The translations under genes and the position numbers were made by a program. Of a stretch of 43,596 bases of DNA, positions 23,605 through 32,620 are shown one piece after another (the stretch's first letter is position 1; each line of letters opens with the position of its first letter). The DNA is from a virus. A model generated the notes under the pieces. It saw only the letters and a program-made list of their open reading frames with translations. It ran no database searches and had not been told where the DNA came from. Where the stretch lies: positions 1-43,596 of IMG/VR virus record IMGVR_UViG_3300018005_000023. One strand, written 5' to 3'.

Positions 23605-24705
23605 ATGAAACGGCTTCTCTTCTTTCTGGCGCTTTGTCTCCCGGCGTTCGGGGCATACGCGAACCATGTCCAGATCACCGTCGCTCATGGCATGGTGTCG
23701 GGCGGTTCGGATTTGACCGACAAGGCTGTTGGCATTAAGGCCTGCGGGGATCAATTCAAAAGCGGGGGCCACATCCAGCACAGCGCTGTGTTCAATGGTC
23801 AGATAGTCCCCGCAGATTTTGTATACTCACCAAATTCGGACGGGACTTCGCCCTACAAATACGAGCATGTTTACTGGGATCAGGCCGGAGGCTGTGTCTA
23901 CTCGTGGGTTAAAAACCCAACCCTATCCCACACAAACGATTGGGTATTCTATGCAGCCTACAACGACGCCTCTGTGACAACTTACCAGGGTGGTAGCGTG
24001 GGGGATGTTTGGGCCGCAACGTATGTGGCAGTTTATCACTTTGCACCCAAGGGCGACGGATCCGTTTCACTTGTGGATTCTACTAGTCACGGTAATACCT
24101 GGACAAACAGCGGCGGAGTCGAAGCCGCCGGGCCTATGGGCGGAGCTGCAAGTTTTGATACGAGTTCGTACATGTCTGTTGCCGGAACCGGGCTAAGCCT
24201 GCACTATGCAAACATGACGGTGGAGGCTTGGGCTAACTCCACCACACAAGGAAACAACATAGTAGACAAGTGGGGCGGGACATACAACTACGCCCTCACT
24301 CTCAACACCGCCGGACATCCTTGGTGGGTTACTGCAGAAGACGGGACACCTTACATACAAACTGGAACCGCTACACTTTCTCCTTCTTCGACCCTTCACC
24401 AGATTGATGGTGTGAAAGCCGGTGGCGGCCAAGCGCTTTACGTGGATGGGGCTTCAGATTCTACTCTTGGTTGCGGCAGTGGAACAGTAGATACGAGCTC
24501 GGATGCGGCATATATCGGCCAGTGGAACGGGGGAACCGGCTCTGCCGGAGTTGTTGCTGAAATGCGGTTCATCTCCACCAATCTCAGCGCCGGGGAGATC
24601 GCGACCAACTATAACAACCTTGCCAATTACGCAACATATGTGACACAGGGCGCCGAGCAGGGCGGTGGCGGCGGAGCAAGGCACAAAGTTGTCATATCGA
24701 ACTAA
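23605..24705 (+). CDS. DUF2341-LamG protein with signal peptide
   Basis: The 366-residue protein starts at the ATG 23605. 'MKRLLFFLALCLPAFGAYA' is a Sec leader. Residues about 20-135 match the DUF2341 pattern ('HVQITVAHGMVSGGSDL', 'VFNGQIVPADFVYSP', 'DWVFYAAYNDASVTTYQGGS'), and about 140-350 a LamG/concanavalin-like lectin domain ('VYHFAPKGDGSVSLVDST', 'ANMTVEAWANSTT', 'GEIATNYNNLA'). A Gly-rich tail closes it. It is clearly paralogous to the first ~345 residues of the next protein. A carbohydrate-binding role is likely for LamG but not proven. Confidence 0.78.
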   Translation: MKRLLFFLALCLPAFGAYANHVQITVAHGMVSGGSDLTDKAVGIKACGDQFKSGGHIQHSAVFNGQIVPADFVYSPNSDGTSPYKYEHVYWDQAGGCVYSWVKNPTLSHTNDWVFYAAYNDASVTTYQGGSVGDVWAATYVAVYHFAPKGDGSVSLVDSTSHGNTWTNSGGVEAAGPMGGAASFDTSSYMSVAGTGLSLHYANMTVEAWANSTTQGNNIVDKWGGTYNYALTLNTAGHPWWVTAEDGTPYIQTGTATLSPSSTLHQIDGVKAGGGQALYVDGASDSTLGCGSGTVDTSSDAAYIGQWNGGTGSAGVVAEMRFISTNLSAGEIATNYNNLANYATYVTQGAEQGGGGGARHKVVISN

Positions 24706-24709
24706 AACC

Positions 24710-27700
24710 GTGAAGAAATTTCTTCTACTTCTCGCCATACTCTCTAGCCCGGTGTGGGCCTCTAGCTTCGGCTATTACCGCCAGATTACAATCGCGCACG
24801 GGATGGTCAGTGGCGGAAGCTCTCTAACCAATCACACGGTCTGCTTCCAGTTGTCCAATGCGGATTTCAAGAGCGTGGAGAACGGCGGAAAGATCGGAGC
24901 GAGCGTTGTCTTCAACGGGGCAACCGTTCCTGCCGATCTAACATTCTCTCCCAACTCCAGCGGGACCAGCTCGTACAGTTTTGAGCTTGCCGCCTGGGAC
25001 GCCACAAATGGCAAAGTGAATGCCTGTGTTCTGAATCCTAATCTGTCGAACTCATCTGATTGGATATTCTACATTCTGTACGGCAACCCAGGGATTACAA
25101 GCTACCAGGGCGGTTCCGTGGGCGCGGCCTGGGACAGTTACTATGCAGCCGTATTCCATCTCGGGGGGATTAGCTCTCTCTCCATCGTGGACTCTACATC
25201 CAATGGGAATGTCGTGACCAATTCCGGTGGGGTCAGCTTGACGACCGGCCTGAACGGTGGGGCTGCTTCATTCGTAGCCGCATCCAGCCAATATCTTGCC
25301 GGGAGCGCTGGCGGCTCACTCAACATCACCGGCACAGCCATCACCATCGAGGCACTGGAGAACATTACAAGCGGCAGTTCTGAAATCGTGGCGAAATGGG
25401 ACCCGGCGTGGCAGTACATGTTCGGCGGCAACCCAACGGGCATGATTACAGGCAATGAATCAGTGGGGGTGGATTCTCTTGCCGGAGCTACAACGCTCAC
25501 AGCCGCCACATGGTATCACATCGCGGGCGTGCAGCAGAATTGCGCGACCTATGTGTATGTCAACGGCACACAGGATGGGTCGAATGGCTCGTGTGAGAAT
25601 TTGGTGTCTACTTCCAGTCTGCTATCCATCGGCGCGCGACCCGGCAGCGGTTACTTAAACGGAAAGTTGCAGGAAGTCAGGATTTCCAACACCAACCGTT
25701 CTGCCGCTTGGATTGCCACTACCAGCAACGAACTCCTTAGCATGGGGAGCTACTTAACAGTCGGCTCCCAGCAGGTCGGGACATCTCCGGTTGTCGGAAG
25801 CATCAGCCCGGCTTCGACGGCAGCAGGTGGCGCGCAGTTCACGCTCACGGTTAATGGAACAGCCTTTAGTGCGGATGCTACGGTGTATTGGAACGCGACG
25901 GCGCTTGCTACAACCTATATCGGGTCTACACAACTGACAGCCACGGTGACGGCGGATTTAATTGCGAGTGGTGGGACGGCTGGTATCACAGTCCAGGAGA
26001 CAGCGGGCACGTCCAGCCCAGCAGTGACGTTTACGATTGTCGGCCCAGCGATCACTAGCTTTAGCCCAACTTCAGCGTCGGCCGGCGGCGCGCAATTCAC
26101 CCTGACCGTGAATGGCACTTCTTTTGTTTCTGGGGATGTGGTGAAGTGGGGGTCCACTTCGCTTACCACGAGCTACGTGGGCACAACACAACTCACCGCG
26201 GTAGTGACCGCTGGTCTTATCGCCTCGCCCACAACTGCCAGTATCACGGTGACAGGCTCGACGGGGGCATCCGCTGCCAGCAACTTCTCGGTGTACGCCC
26301 CGACGCTCTCAAGCATCAGTCCGACAACAGCTAGCGCCGGAGGATCGCAGTTCACGCTCACTGTGAACGGCGCTAACTTCGTGCCCGGCGCCACGGTTTA
26401 CTGGGATGCCACCTCCCTTTCGACGACGTATGTGGGTTCCACCCAACTGACGGCAACCGTGACCTCCGGGCTTATCACCTCCTACGGGATGCACACCATC
26501 ACCGTGCAAGACTCGGGTGGGACGACATCTGGCCTAACGATTGCTGTAGGGCCTAGTGGCCCAACGATGCTGATGACCTCAACCCAGATCGCCGCGATGA
26601 AGTCTCGCGCAGCATCGAACAGCGCGGCTTGGCAAGCATTTCGGAATCCTGGGGGCGGAGCGCATGGTTGCGATTGGGCGGTCCAGTACACTCCCGGCAC
26701 GCCCGACGGGTTGCCGCCGATCTATGCCGCAATGGAAGCCGGCCCTGATGGCCGAGGCAACGGCTTAGGCGGGTATATGTGGGTTGGCTCGAATACCGAC
26801 TACTTCGAAGGTGGCGATGCCTACACGATGGCGTACAACGTCGGGGTCTGCTACCTGACCCTAAAAGACGGCGACGTTACACCCTCCGGCTGGAGCTACA
26901 CCTGGAACGGAGTCTCCCTCACACCGCAGCAGTATGGCATCCTAGCTGGGATGCAGGCTGTCAAGCTGCTGAACAAGTTCACGCCGCCGTTCGCGTGGTT
27001 CACACCAGCCTCTCCACCCACCGATTGGCACGGGCTAACCTCCCGTCCTGTGGGTGGTCTTGGGATTGGCCCAGCCAACAGAAACAATACTTGGAATTTC
27101 AATATCTGGGGGAGTGTAGACTCTTATGCCCCGCTTTCGTTGACATCGGCGCAAACCAACTCCGGATCGGCTGTTCTCTATTTCTCGGGGACCAGCGGAA
27201 GCGCCTCCAACACCGACAACTTCACCGTCGGAGACTATGCCGTTGGAACGAACATCCCCGCCGGGACGAAGGTGCAAAGCAAGGTCGCAGGCGTGAGCGT
27301 CACCTTGGATCACAATGTCATTGGTAACGTCCTTTCGGGAGCAGCTATTACCGATGTTGCTGTGACTTCATGCCCCGTTGGCCAAGGGCAACTCTTCGCT
27401 GGTATCGCTCTCGGCCAGGACTTGGCCAGCCATTCGGCGCTGACATTCACTGGGATTGTGGGGCCACTCGCTACGGCTCTTAATGGGGTCACCGTTTACG
27501 TCGATGCAGATCGAAGCGCCGACTATTACGGCTTCCCACTTGATTCAGACGCCGCCGGCACGCCATTCTGCATCGTTCCCAATCAGGGCGTGACCTACAA
27601 CAATGGTAGCCCGGCTTGGGCCGTAGGCAGCGGGCAGAACTATAATTGGGAGCCCGACCACGACAACGGCTTCCCTGACCGCAATTTCATGCCAGGGATG

Positions 27701-30700
27701 GCTCTGCTATACGACTGGCTGAGGCCCCTCTTGGGGTATTCCCCGGCTGGAGCGTTGAATTACTTGGCGGCGCAGGAACCGGCTGGAGTCAAAGCACTCT
27801 TCACATCGGGAGGAACGGCTTGGGATGCCAGCACGAACCCCTGGATCGACTCGACGGTGACGGCTGCCGGGACTTATCCACAGGCTGATCCTAGCGGCTT
27901 TACCACCCTTCGCGCACAAGTCTTGGACTCGATGGACGGCTGGACGAAAGAGCAGTTGGTCGATTACTACCGGGGCTCTAATGGCGGGGGCAACTACGGG
28001 GATCTTGGAACCTATAACCAGACAGGCAGCAACTACCATTGGGGTCATTATGCAGGGCTGGGGTTAGTTGGGATCGCGGCCTATTACGATGATCCTCGCG
28101 GGCAGGTCTGGTACAACTACTGGCGCAATCAGATGCACTTGGCGGTCGATCAGCCCTTCTCTGCTCACTGGCTCGGCGCTGATGGCAACATGATGGACAG
28201 CTTCAACTACGCCGGGCTGTCCTGGTACAACATCGCGCTGACGCTGATCTCGAACTACACCGCCCTCGGAGACGACCTCATCAACAATTCCACGCAGCCG
28301 TTTTCGTGGATGGCCGGGCTGGAGTACTTCCGCCACAACCTGGAACCGAACATGCAGTCAATGCTCCAGCGTGGGTCGGTGTACAACTACACCGGGGCTG
28401 CCCCATCCTGCGTAAACTGTTCTGGCCCGAACTTCATCATGCAGTACTTAGCCGACCTGACCAACAACCCACTCAAGAATCAGTACAGGTGGTTCAACCA
28501 GCAGCTCATGACCCAGTTCAGTATCACCCCGGACTTTGTATTCTGGGACCCGAACGGAACGCAGACGAACTGGTCTAGCGAGACAACCGTTCTGGGGAAC
28601 ATGGCGAATCCGGCGGGCGGCTACGGTCACGTCTACATGCGGAGTGACTGGACTAGCAGCGCGGCCTACCTGAGTTTCCGGGCTGGCCCCCCGGTCTTCG
28701 ATATTGGCAACGGGCACGATGAGTATGACCACGCTGGGTCGATCATGCTCCAACGGGGGTCAAACACGCTTCTCTCGCATCCCGCAGCAGAGTGTATCCG
28801 TAATTTCCCTGCGAGTTCTGCTGGCGCCGGGGCGGCTATGCTGACGAATGCTCAGAATTGCGCTAGCCAGAAGAATGCAACGGATTTCTCTTGGGGCGGC
28901 GGGATCTACTCCTTGATGTTGAGCCCCGGTAACCCCAGCACGACAGCCGGTGTGGATTCAGTCAGCCTAACCACAAATGCCGCGACAGCAAGTGGGGCCG
29001 TATTGCACTTTGCCTCGACGGCTGGGGTGGTCCCCGGAATGGTGGCCCTCGGGACAAACATCCCGATTGGAAGTTCTTCTGAGTATGCTGCATTTGATAC
29101 TCCCAATTCTTTCGTGCTAGCTGTCACATCCACGACTGTCACTATTGACCAGAGCGTGACTAGCACGGGTGTTGCTAACGGGGCAACGGTTATCTTCGCT
29201 TGGGGCGGAACTCCGTGGCAGAGCAACCGCTGGGCGCAGTTTACCAACTCAACCTATATAGCTCCTGGTATTGCGGAACCCCCCGTGAGCACGGGGCCGG
29301 ATACTCCATACACGCCAGGAATGGCTTACAGCGTTACGCCTGGATCGGCTACGATCACGCTGACCGGGGGGCAAACCCTGAGCAATGGCGAGATCGCGGA
29401 GTTTAGTTGGGCAACGGGAGGTACAGCCCCCACATATTATCTGTCTGGAAGTTCTGGGCCAACGGCCAGTCTGGTGAGAGGAGTGCAATACGCCGTCATC
29501 AACTGGAACGCGGGGGCCGGAACTTTCGGCATTGTGGCAGCCCCGCAATATGGCACGGGCATCCCCACAACGGGGACGGCACTGGTCATTGCTAGCGCTG
29601 GCACGAGCACCCAGTGGCTCGTTGCAGGCACACCTTTTGCGTCAGCTAACCCGGCGCGGATTGATCTGCTAGAGAACACCTCGAACTATGCTTATGCCCG
29701 CGGTGTGGGGCTGGAGGCGCTGTATGCCGACTCCTACAGCAGCTTTGCTGAGCCACAATACACCAGCGTCCTGGGCTATCAGCGCGAGGTGTTGTATCTG
29801 CGTCCCAAGGTGTTCCTGGTCTACGACCGGACGCGGAATCCGCACTACAACCAACGAGCCGTCACAGCGGCATCACTGGTGGATGCGGACGGCAATGGAA
29901 ACCCTGTTCGCGTCGTCGCGGCGAACCATGCGTTCCACTCGGGGATGCAAGTCAAACTGACGGGTTTCGCCAACAGCACGGTCAACAACAACACCTACAC
30001 GATCACTGCCTTAGACAGCAACCAGTTTGCCCTCAACGGGCTGACAACCCCGATCAGCGCGCCTCTTACGGGTGGCACGGCCACCGGGAATGTCTGGGGG
30101 CATCAGGTGATCCCCTGGCACACAGGCCCGAAGCCGGTTGAGGTGACGACCGGCGGCCAAGTTACGGCCGGGATGCGGCAGTGGTACGTTGAGATGCCGG
30201 AAGTGAGCATCGCCAGCATCGCGAATACAACGCCGGTCACGGTGACTACCTCGGCGCCGCATTACCTCAACACCAACTTCTCGGTGAACATTGCTGGGGC
30301 GACGGGCGCCTGCGCCAGCCTCAATGGCAACTGGATGGTGACGGTGCCCAACACGGGCACGGCCACCGACCTGACCACGATGACGCTGAACAACTCGACA
30401 GCGGTGGGGGCCTGCGGCGCTGCCGGCACGATTCAGAAGTTCAACGGAGCCATCACGACAATCAAGCCCGCAACGCCGCCGGCAATCCTCCGCGACCTGA
30501 TGTACGGCGTGGGACAGATTGTGGGCGGCGGGATCGTCTATGAACTCCAGATTCACGACAACCGCGACTGCACGACAAATGCAACGTGGTGCCAGACCGC
30601 CGGCGCACCGGTTGAGGATTCACAGAATTGGCTTACGGCGCTAGATGCCAGCCTCAGCGCATCGGATACGGCAACTCTAACTCCGCTGACGGCCACTCAT

Positions 30701-31039
30701 GCTGACATGGTGCAGGTTGGCACTGACACGGTTGCCGGATTCCAAAACTCGCAGATTGGTTCGGGCAACTGTTCCAACAACACCTGCACGCCGCCTGCTC
30801 CCGTTCTACCAATCACTTATACTTTTACGCAGGGGGGAGCAACGGTGAGCCACTACTTGGCCGGGCTGACGCCAAGCACGACCTACTACGTCACCGTTTC
30901 CGGTGGGGATGTAACCGTCGCTGCCACTGGTTCCTCTGGTGCAGTAACTTCGAGCGCGAACGGGGTTCTCGCTTTTTCTGGCAGCGGGCAAACCGCATCT
31001 TCAACATTCAATGGTGTATTCAAGGGAAGTTGGCAATAA
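24710..31039 (+). CDS. Giant exported multidomain protein with heparinase II/III-like lyase region
   Basis: The 2109-residue product starts at a GTG (24710), chosen because it opens a Sec leader ('VKKFLLLLAILSSPVWA'). Order: DUF2341 (about 20-140), LamG (145-345), three IPT/TIG repeats (about 359-612), then from about 618 a lyase-like region opening with 'TSTQIAAMKSRAASNSAA'. That region contains a helical-toroid-like part ('AHWLGADGNMMDSFNYAGLS', around 1150-1170) and a beta-sandwich with 'HVYMRSDW' and 'HDEYDHAGSIMLQ' (His1336, Asp1340, His1341), as in heparinase II/III-type polysaccharide lyases. Two recurrent ~65-residue modules and two FCCH-like repeats (nt 29885-30100, 30205-30445) interrupt it; the end is FnIII-like. 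Export plus glycan-cleaving role is inferred. No Shine-Dalgarno. Confidence 0.72.
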   Translation: MKKFLLLLAILSSPVWASSFGYYRQITIAHGMVSGGSSLTNHTVCFQLSNADFKSVENGGKIGASVVFNGATVPADLTFSPNSSGTSSYSFELAAWDATNGKVNACVLNPNLSNSSDWIFYILYGNPGITSYQGGSVGAAWDSYYAAVFHLGGISSLSIVDSTSNGNVVTNSGGVSLTTGLNGGAASFVAASSQYLAGSAGGSLNITGTAITIEALENITSGSSEIVAKWDPAWQYMFGGNPTGMITGNESVGVDSLAGATTLTAATWYHIAGVQQNCATYVYVNGTQDGSNGSCENLVSTSSLLSIGARPGSGYLNGKLQEVRISNTNRSAAWIATTSNELLSMGSYLTVGSQQVGTSPVVGSISPASTAAGGAQFTLTVNGTAFSADATVYWNATALATTYIGSTQLTATVTADLIASGGTAGITVQETAGTSSPAVTFTIVGPAITSFSPTSASAGGAQFTLTVNGTSFVSGDVVKWGSTSLTTSYVGTTQLTAVVTAGLIASPTTASITVTGSTGASAASNFSVYAPTLSSISPTTASAGGSQFTLTVNGANFVPGATVYWDATSLSTTYVGSTQLTATVTSGLITSYGMHTITVQDSGGTTSGLTIAVGPSGPTMLMTSTQIAAMKSRAASNSAAWQAFRNPGGGAHGCDWAVQYTPGTPDGLPPIYAAMEAGPDGRGNGLGGYMWVGSNTDYFEGGDAYTMAYNVGVCYLTLKDGDVTPSGWSYTWNGVSLTPQQYGILAGMQAVKLLNKFTPPFAWFTPASPPTDWHGLTSRPVGGLGIGPANRNNTWNFNIWGSVDSYAPLSLTSAQTNSGSAVLYFSGTSGSASNTDNFTVGDYAVGTNIPAGTKVQSKVAGVSVTLDHNVIGNVLSGAAITDVAVTSCPVGQGQLFAGIALGQDLASHSALTFTGIVGPLATALNGVTVYVDADRSADYYGFPLDSDAAGTPFCIVPNQGVTYNNGSPAWAVGSGQNYNWEPDHDNGFPDRNFMPGMALLYDWLRPLLGYSPAGALNYLAAQEPAGVKALFTSGGTAWDASTNPWIDSTVTAAGTYPQADPSGFTTLRAQVLDSMDGWTKEQLVDYYRGSNGGGNYGDLGTYNQTGSNYHWGHYAGLGLVGIAAYYDDPRGQVWYNYWRNQMHLAVDQPFSAHWLGADGNMMDSFNYAGLSWYNIALTLISNYTALGDDLINNSTQPFSWMAGLEYFRHNLEPNMQSMLQRGSVYNYTGAAPSCVNCSGPNFIMQYLADLTNNPLKNQYRWFNQQLMTQFSITPDFVFWDPNGTQTNWSSETTVLGNMANPAGGYGHVYMRSDWTSSAAYLSFRAGPPVFDIGNGHDEYDHAGSIMLQRGSNTLLSHPAAECIRNFPASSAGAGAAMLTNAQNCASQKNATDFSWGGGIYSLMLSPGNPSTTAGVDSVSLTTNAATASGAVLHFASTAGVVPGMVALGTNIPIGSSSEYAAFDTPNSFVLAVTSTTVTIDQSVTSTGVANGATVIFAWGGTPWQSNRWAQFTNSTYIAPGIAEPPVSTGPDTPYTPGMAYSVTPGSATITLTGGQTLSNGEIAEFSWATGGTAPTYYLSGSSGPTASLVRGVQYAVINWNAGAGTFGIVAAPQYGTGIPTTGTALVIASAGTSTQWLVAGTPFASANPARIDLLENTSNYAYARGVGLEALYADSYSSFAEPQYTSVLGYQREVLYLRPKVFLVYDRTRNPHYNQRAVTAASLVDADGNGNPVRVVAANHAFHSGMQVKLTGFANSTVNNNTYTITALDSNQFALNGLTTPISAPLTGGTATGNVWGHQVIPWHTGPKPVEVTTGGQVTAGMRQWYVEMPEVSIASIANTTPVTVTTSAPHYLNTNFSVNIAGATGACASLNGNWMVTVPNTGTATDLTTMTLNNSTAVGACGAAGTIQKFNGAITTIKPATPPAILRDLMYGVGQIVGGGIVYELQIHDNRDCTTNATWCQTAGAPVEDSQNWLTALDASLSASDTATLTPLTATHADMVQVGTDTVAGFQNSQIGSGNCSNNTCTPPAPVLPITYTFTQGGATVSHYLAGLTPSTTYYVTVSGGDVTVAATGSSGAVTSSANGVLAFSGSGQTASSTFNGVFKGSWQ
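25786..26550 (+). repeat. Three tandem IPT/TIG-domain repeats
   Basis: Three consecutive ~85-residue repeats each begin with 'SPxSxxAGGxQFTLTVNG' and continue with 'YxGxTQLTAxVT'. They form an Ig-like stalk between the lectin and lyase parts. DNA identity between copies is partial. Confidence 0.85.
27140..27350 (+). repeat. Recurrent beta module, copy 1
   Basis: Within the 24710-31039 gene, this ~65-residue segment has the pattern S-G-x-x-L-x-F-x-S-(T)-x-G...G-T-N-I-P-x-G-x-x-V...V-T-L-D-x-x-V. It is the most divergent of three copies in this window. Confidence 0.6.
28970..29200 (+). repeat. Recurrent beta module, copy 2
   Basis: Same module in the same gene: 'TTNAATASGAVLHFAST', then 'GTNIPIGSS', then 'TTVTIDQSVTSTGV'. 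It inserts into the lyase beta-sandwich and closely matches copy 3 in the next gene at protein level. Confidence 0.7.
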
Positions 31040-31050
31040 AAGGAGGCATC

Positions 31051-31602
31051 ATGCCGATTTACAACACAGGATCAAGCGCGGTCGCTAACCAGACAGTCAC
31101 GGTCCAGCTCCGCGCGGATACCGGCGGGACAGATTTTATCTACCGCGGCGGGGGAATTTTTGCAATCCACAGCCACGCCGCCGCCGCAACGATGCTGACC
31201 ACTAACGGATCGACGACTTCCGGCGCGGTGCTACACTTCGCTTCGACAACCGGGGTATCTAAGGGGATGTCCCTGGCGGGGACGAATATTGCCACTGGGG
31301 CCAGGGTGAAAGACTTCGACTCCACCACGGTGACGATGGACAAGGATGTCACGGGGACGGTTGCCAGCAGCACGCAGATATTCTTTTGCCCCGGCCCAAT
31401 CGGTGCCCCCGACAACTGGAATACTCCCAACCCGCCGGACACGTACACGTTGCCGACCAAAAATCTCGATGGAACCTACGGGGCGCAGCACGCGACGGAC
31501 GGTCTGACATATGCAGTGCAGTCGGCTGCTTGGGGGTTGGGGTTTGGGGAATTTTTCACTTTCGTTTACGATGGGGTCACGCATTATGGGGTGGTCGCGT
31601 AA
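31051..31602 (+). CDS. Small virion-region protein carrying the recurrent module
   Basis: The product is 183 residues from the ATG at 31051, where AGGAGG gives a clear start; the frame from 31030 is inside the previous gene. N-terminal 'VANQTVTVQLRADTGGTDFI' is beta. Residues about 50-112 are copy 3 of the ~65-residue module found twice in the preceding giant protein. The C-terminus ends 'GEFFTFVYDGVTHYGVVA'. It has no signal peptide, so it may be a virion or fibre-tip component onto which the module was grafted. Confidence 0.7.
   Translation: MPIYNTGSSAVANQTVTVQLRADTGGTDFIYRGGGIFAIHSHAAAATMLTTNGSTTSGAVLHFASTTGVSKGMSLAGTNIATGARVKDFDSTTVTMDKDVTGTVASSTQIFFCPGPIGAPDNWNTPNPPDTYTLPTKNLDGTYGAQHATDGLTYAVQSAAWGLGFGEFFTFVYDGVTHYGVVA
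31198..31386 (+). repeat. Recurrent beta module, copy 3
   Basis: This segment lies in the 31051-31602 product: 'TTNGSTTSGAVLHFAST', 'GTNIATGARV', 'TTVTMDKDVTGTV'. It aligns without large gaps to copy 2, but DNA identity is low enough to indicate an old or transferred copy. Confidence 0.7.
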
Positions 31603-31639
31603 GCGGGAAACGGGTGTAGAATCAGTCAGGAGGCGTTAG

Positions 31640-32029
31640 ATGTCCTTGCAAAATATGCCGCGGCGCAGCGGTTACACGGCGGTGAGCATCTTGGTGGACG
31701 GCACGGCGCGGCAACTGGCACCCATCGTCGAGCAGATCCTTGGCTACACGGCGGGGTCGTTTGCGACGATTTTCCGCGAGGTGACGATTCAGTTGGACCC
31801 GGAGGTTTCCAGCGGCGCCCAGGTGCGCTTCGGCAACGGCAACGTCGGGCAGACGCTGACGCAGACTACGCCCTCGGGCAGTGTCGTGCAGAAGGGCATG
31901 ACGCTGGGTGCCGCCGGAGGGTATGGGGAGACCATGCGCGCGACCGTCAACGCGGTGTACTTCGGGTCGATGTGGGCACAGACGGTCAGCGGGACGGCGG
32001 TTCTGAACCTGCAACTGTGGGATATGTGA
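31640..32029 (+). CDS. Hypothetical virion protein
   Basis: The product is 129 residues; AGGAGG lies upstream of the ATG at 31640. Mixed helix and strand: 'AVSILVDGTARQLAPIVEQI', then 'REVTIQLDPEVSSGAQVRFG', ending in a beta strand 'TAVLNLQLWDM'. It lies between tail-surface and internal-protein genes. Possibly a small tail or capsid accessory protein. Family not recognised. Confidence 0.65.
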   Translation: MSLQNMPRRSGYTAVSILVDGTARQLAPIVEQILGYTAGSFATIFREVTIQLDPEVSSGAQVRFGNGNVGQTLTQTTPSGSVVQKGMTLGAAGGYGETMRATVNAVYFGSMWAQTVSGTAVLNLQLWDM

Positions 32030-32036
32030 GGGCAGT

Positions 32037-32612
32037 ATGAGCACCAATGCGTTTAGCCTCGCCCCGGAGCCGATCAGCGGCGACAGCCTTACTCAATACC
32101 TGCGGAGCATGACAAACTCCCTCGGGGCGGCGGGCTCACAAACTTTCGGACAGGGCCAAAACATCCTCGCACAGGGCTTGCAGGGCCTCAAAGCGCCGAT
32201 GTCGTACTATAGCGACATTTTGAGCGGCAACAAGGCCGAAATGGAGTCCGCAATCGCCCCGGAGAAGTCCGACATCCTGTCGCAGTACCGGGCGCGGAGG
32301 AAGCAGCTTGCGGCGGGCCAGCGCGGCGGCGGCACGAACGAAGCGGTTGCGGAGAGCGAGTTCAAGCAGGCGGGCGACGTGGCGGCGCTGCTGCAGAAGC
32401 TCCGTCCGCAGGCGGCGGCGGGCGAGGCGCAGATCGCGAGGGAGGTCGCGGGATTGGGGATCCAGGAATCCCACATGGGCGACGAGCAGTTGTTCCAGGC
32501 TTTGGGGGGGCTGCTCGCACGGCGTGGGCAGAACGTGTCGCAGGATATGTCGAACTGGAGCAATCTGACATCAGGCCTGGAGTCCGTTCTGAGCTTTTTC
32601 AGTTTTGATTGA
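32037..32612 (+). CDS. Putative internal virion (ejection) protein, small
   Basis: This 191-residue protein is almost wholly helical, Gln/Ala/Gly-rich. Its core, 'YYSDILSGNKAEMESAIAPE' followed by 'QYRARRKQLAAGQRGGGTNE', is the kind seen in small podovirus proteins encoded beside large ejection proteins. It begins seven bases after the preceding stop and is followed by other internal-type genes. Assigned from composition and context. Confidence 0.65.
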   Translation: MSTNAFSLAPEPISGDSLTQYLRSMTNSLGAAGSQTFGQGQNILAQGLQGLKAPMSYYSDILSGNKAEMESAIAPEKSDILSQYRARRKQLAAGQRGGGTNEAVAESEFKQAGDVAALLQKLRPQAAAGEAQIAREVAGLGIQESHMGDEQLFQALGGLLARRGQNVSQDMSNWSNLTSGLESVLSFFSFD

Positions 32613-32620
32613 GGTGCAGC

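Noticed and set aside
25786-26550. CRISPR-like direct repeats
   Set aside because: The repeats are protein-coding IPT/TIG domains of about 255 bases, not short spaced repeats.
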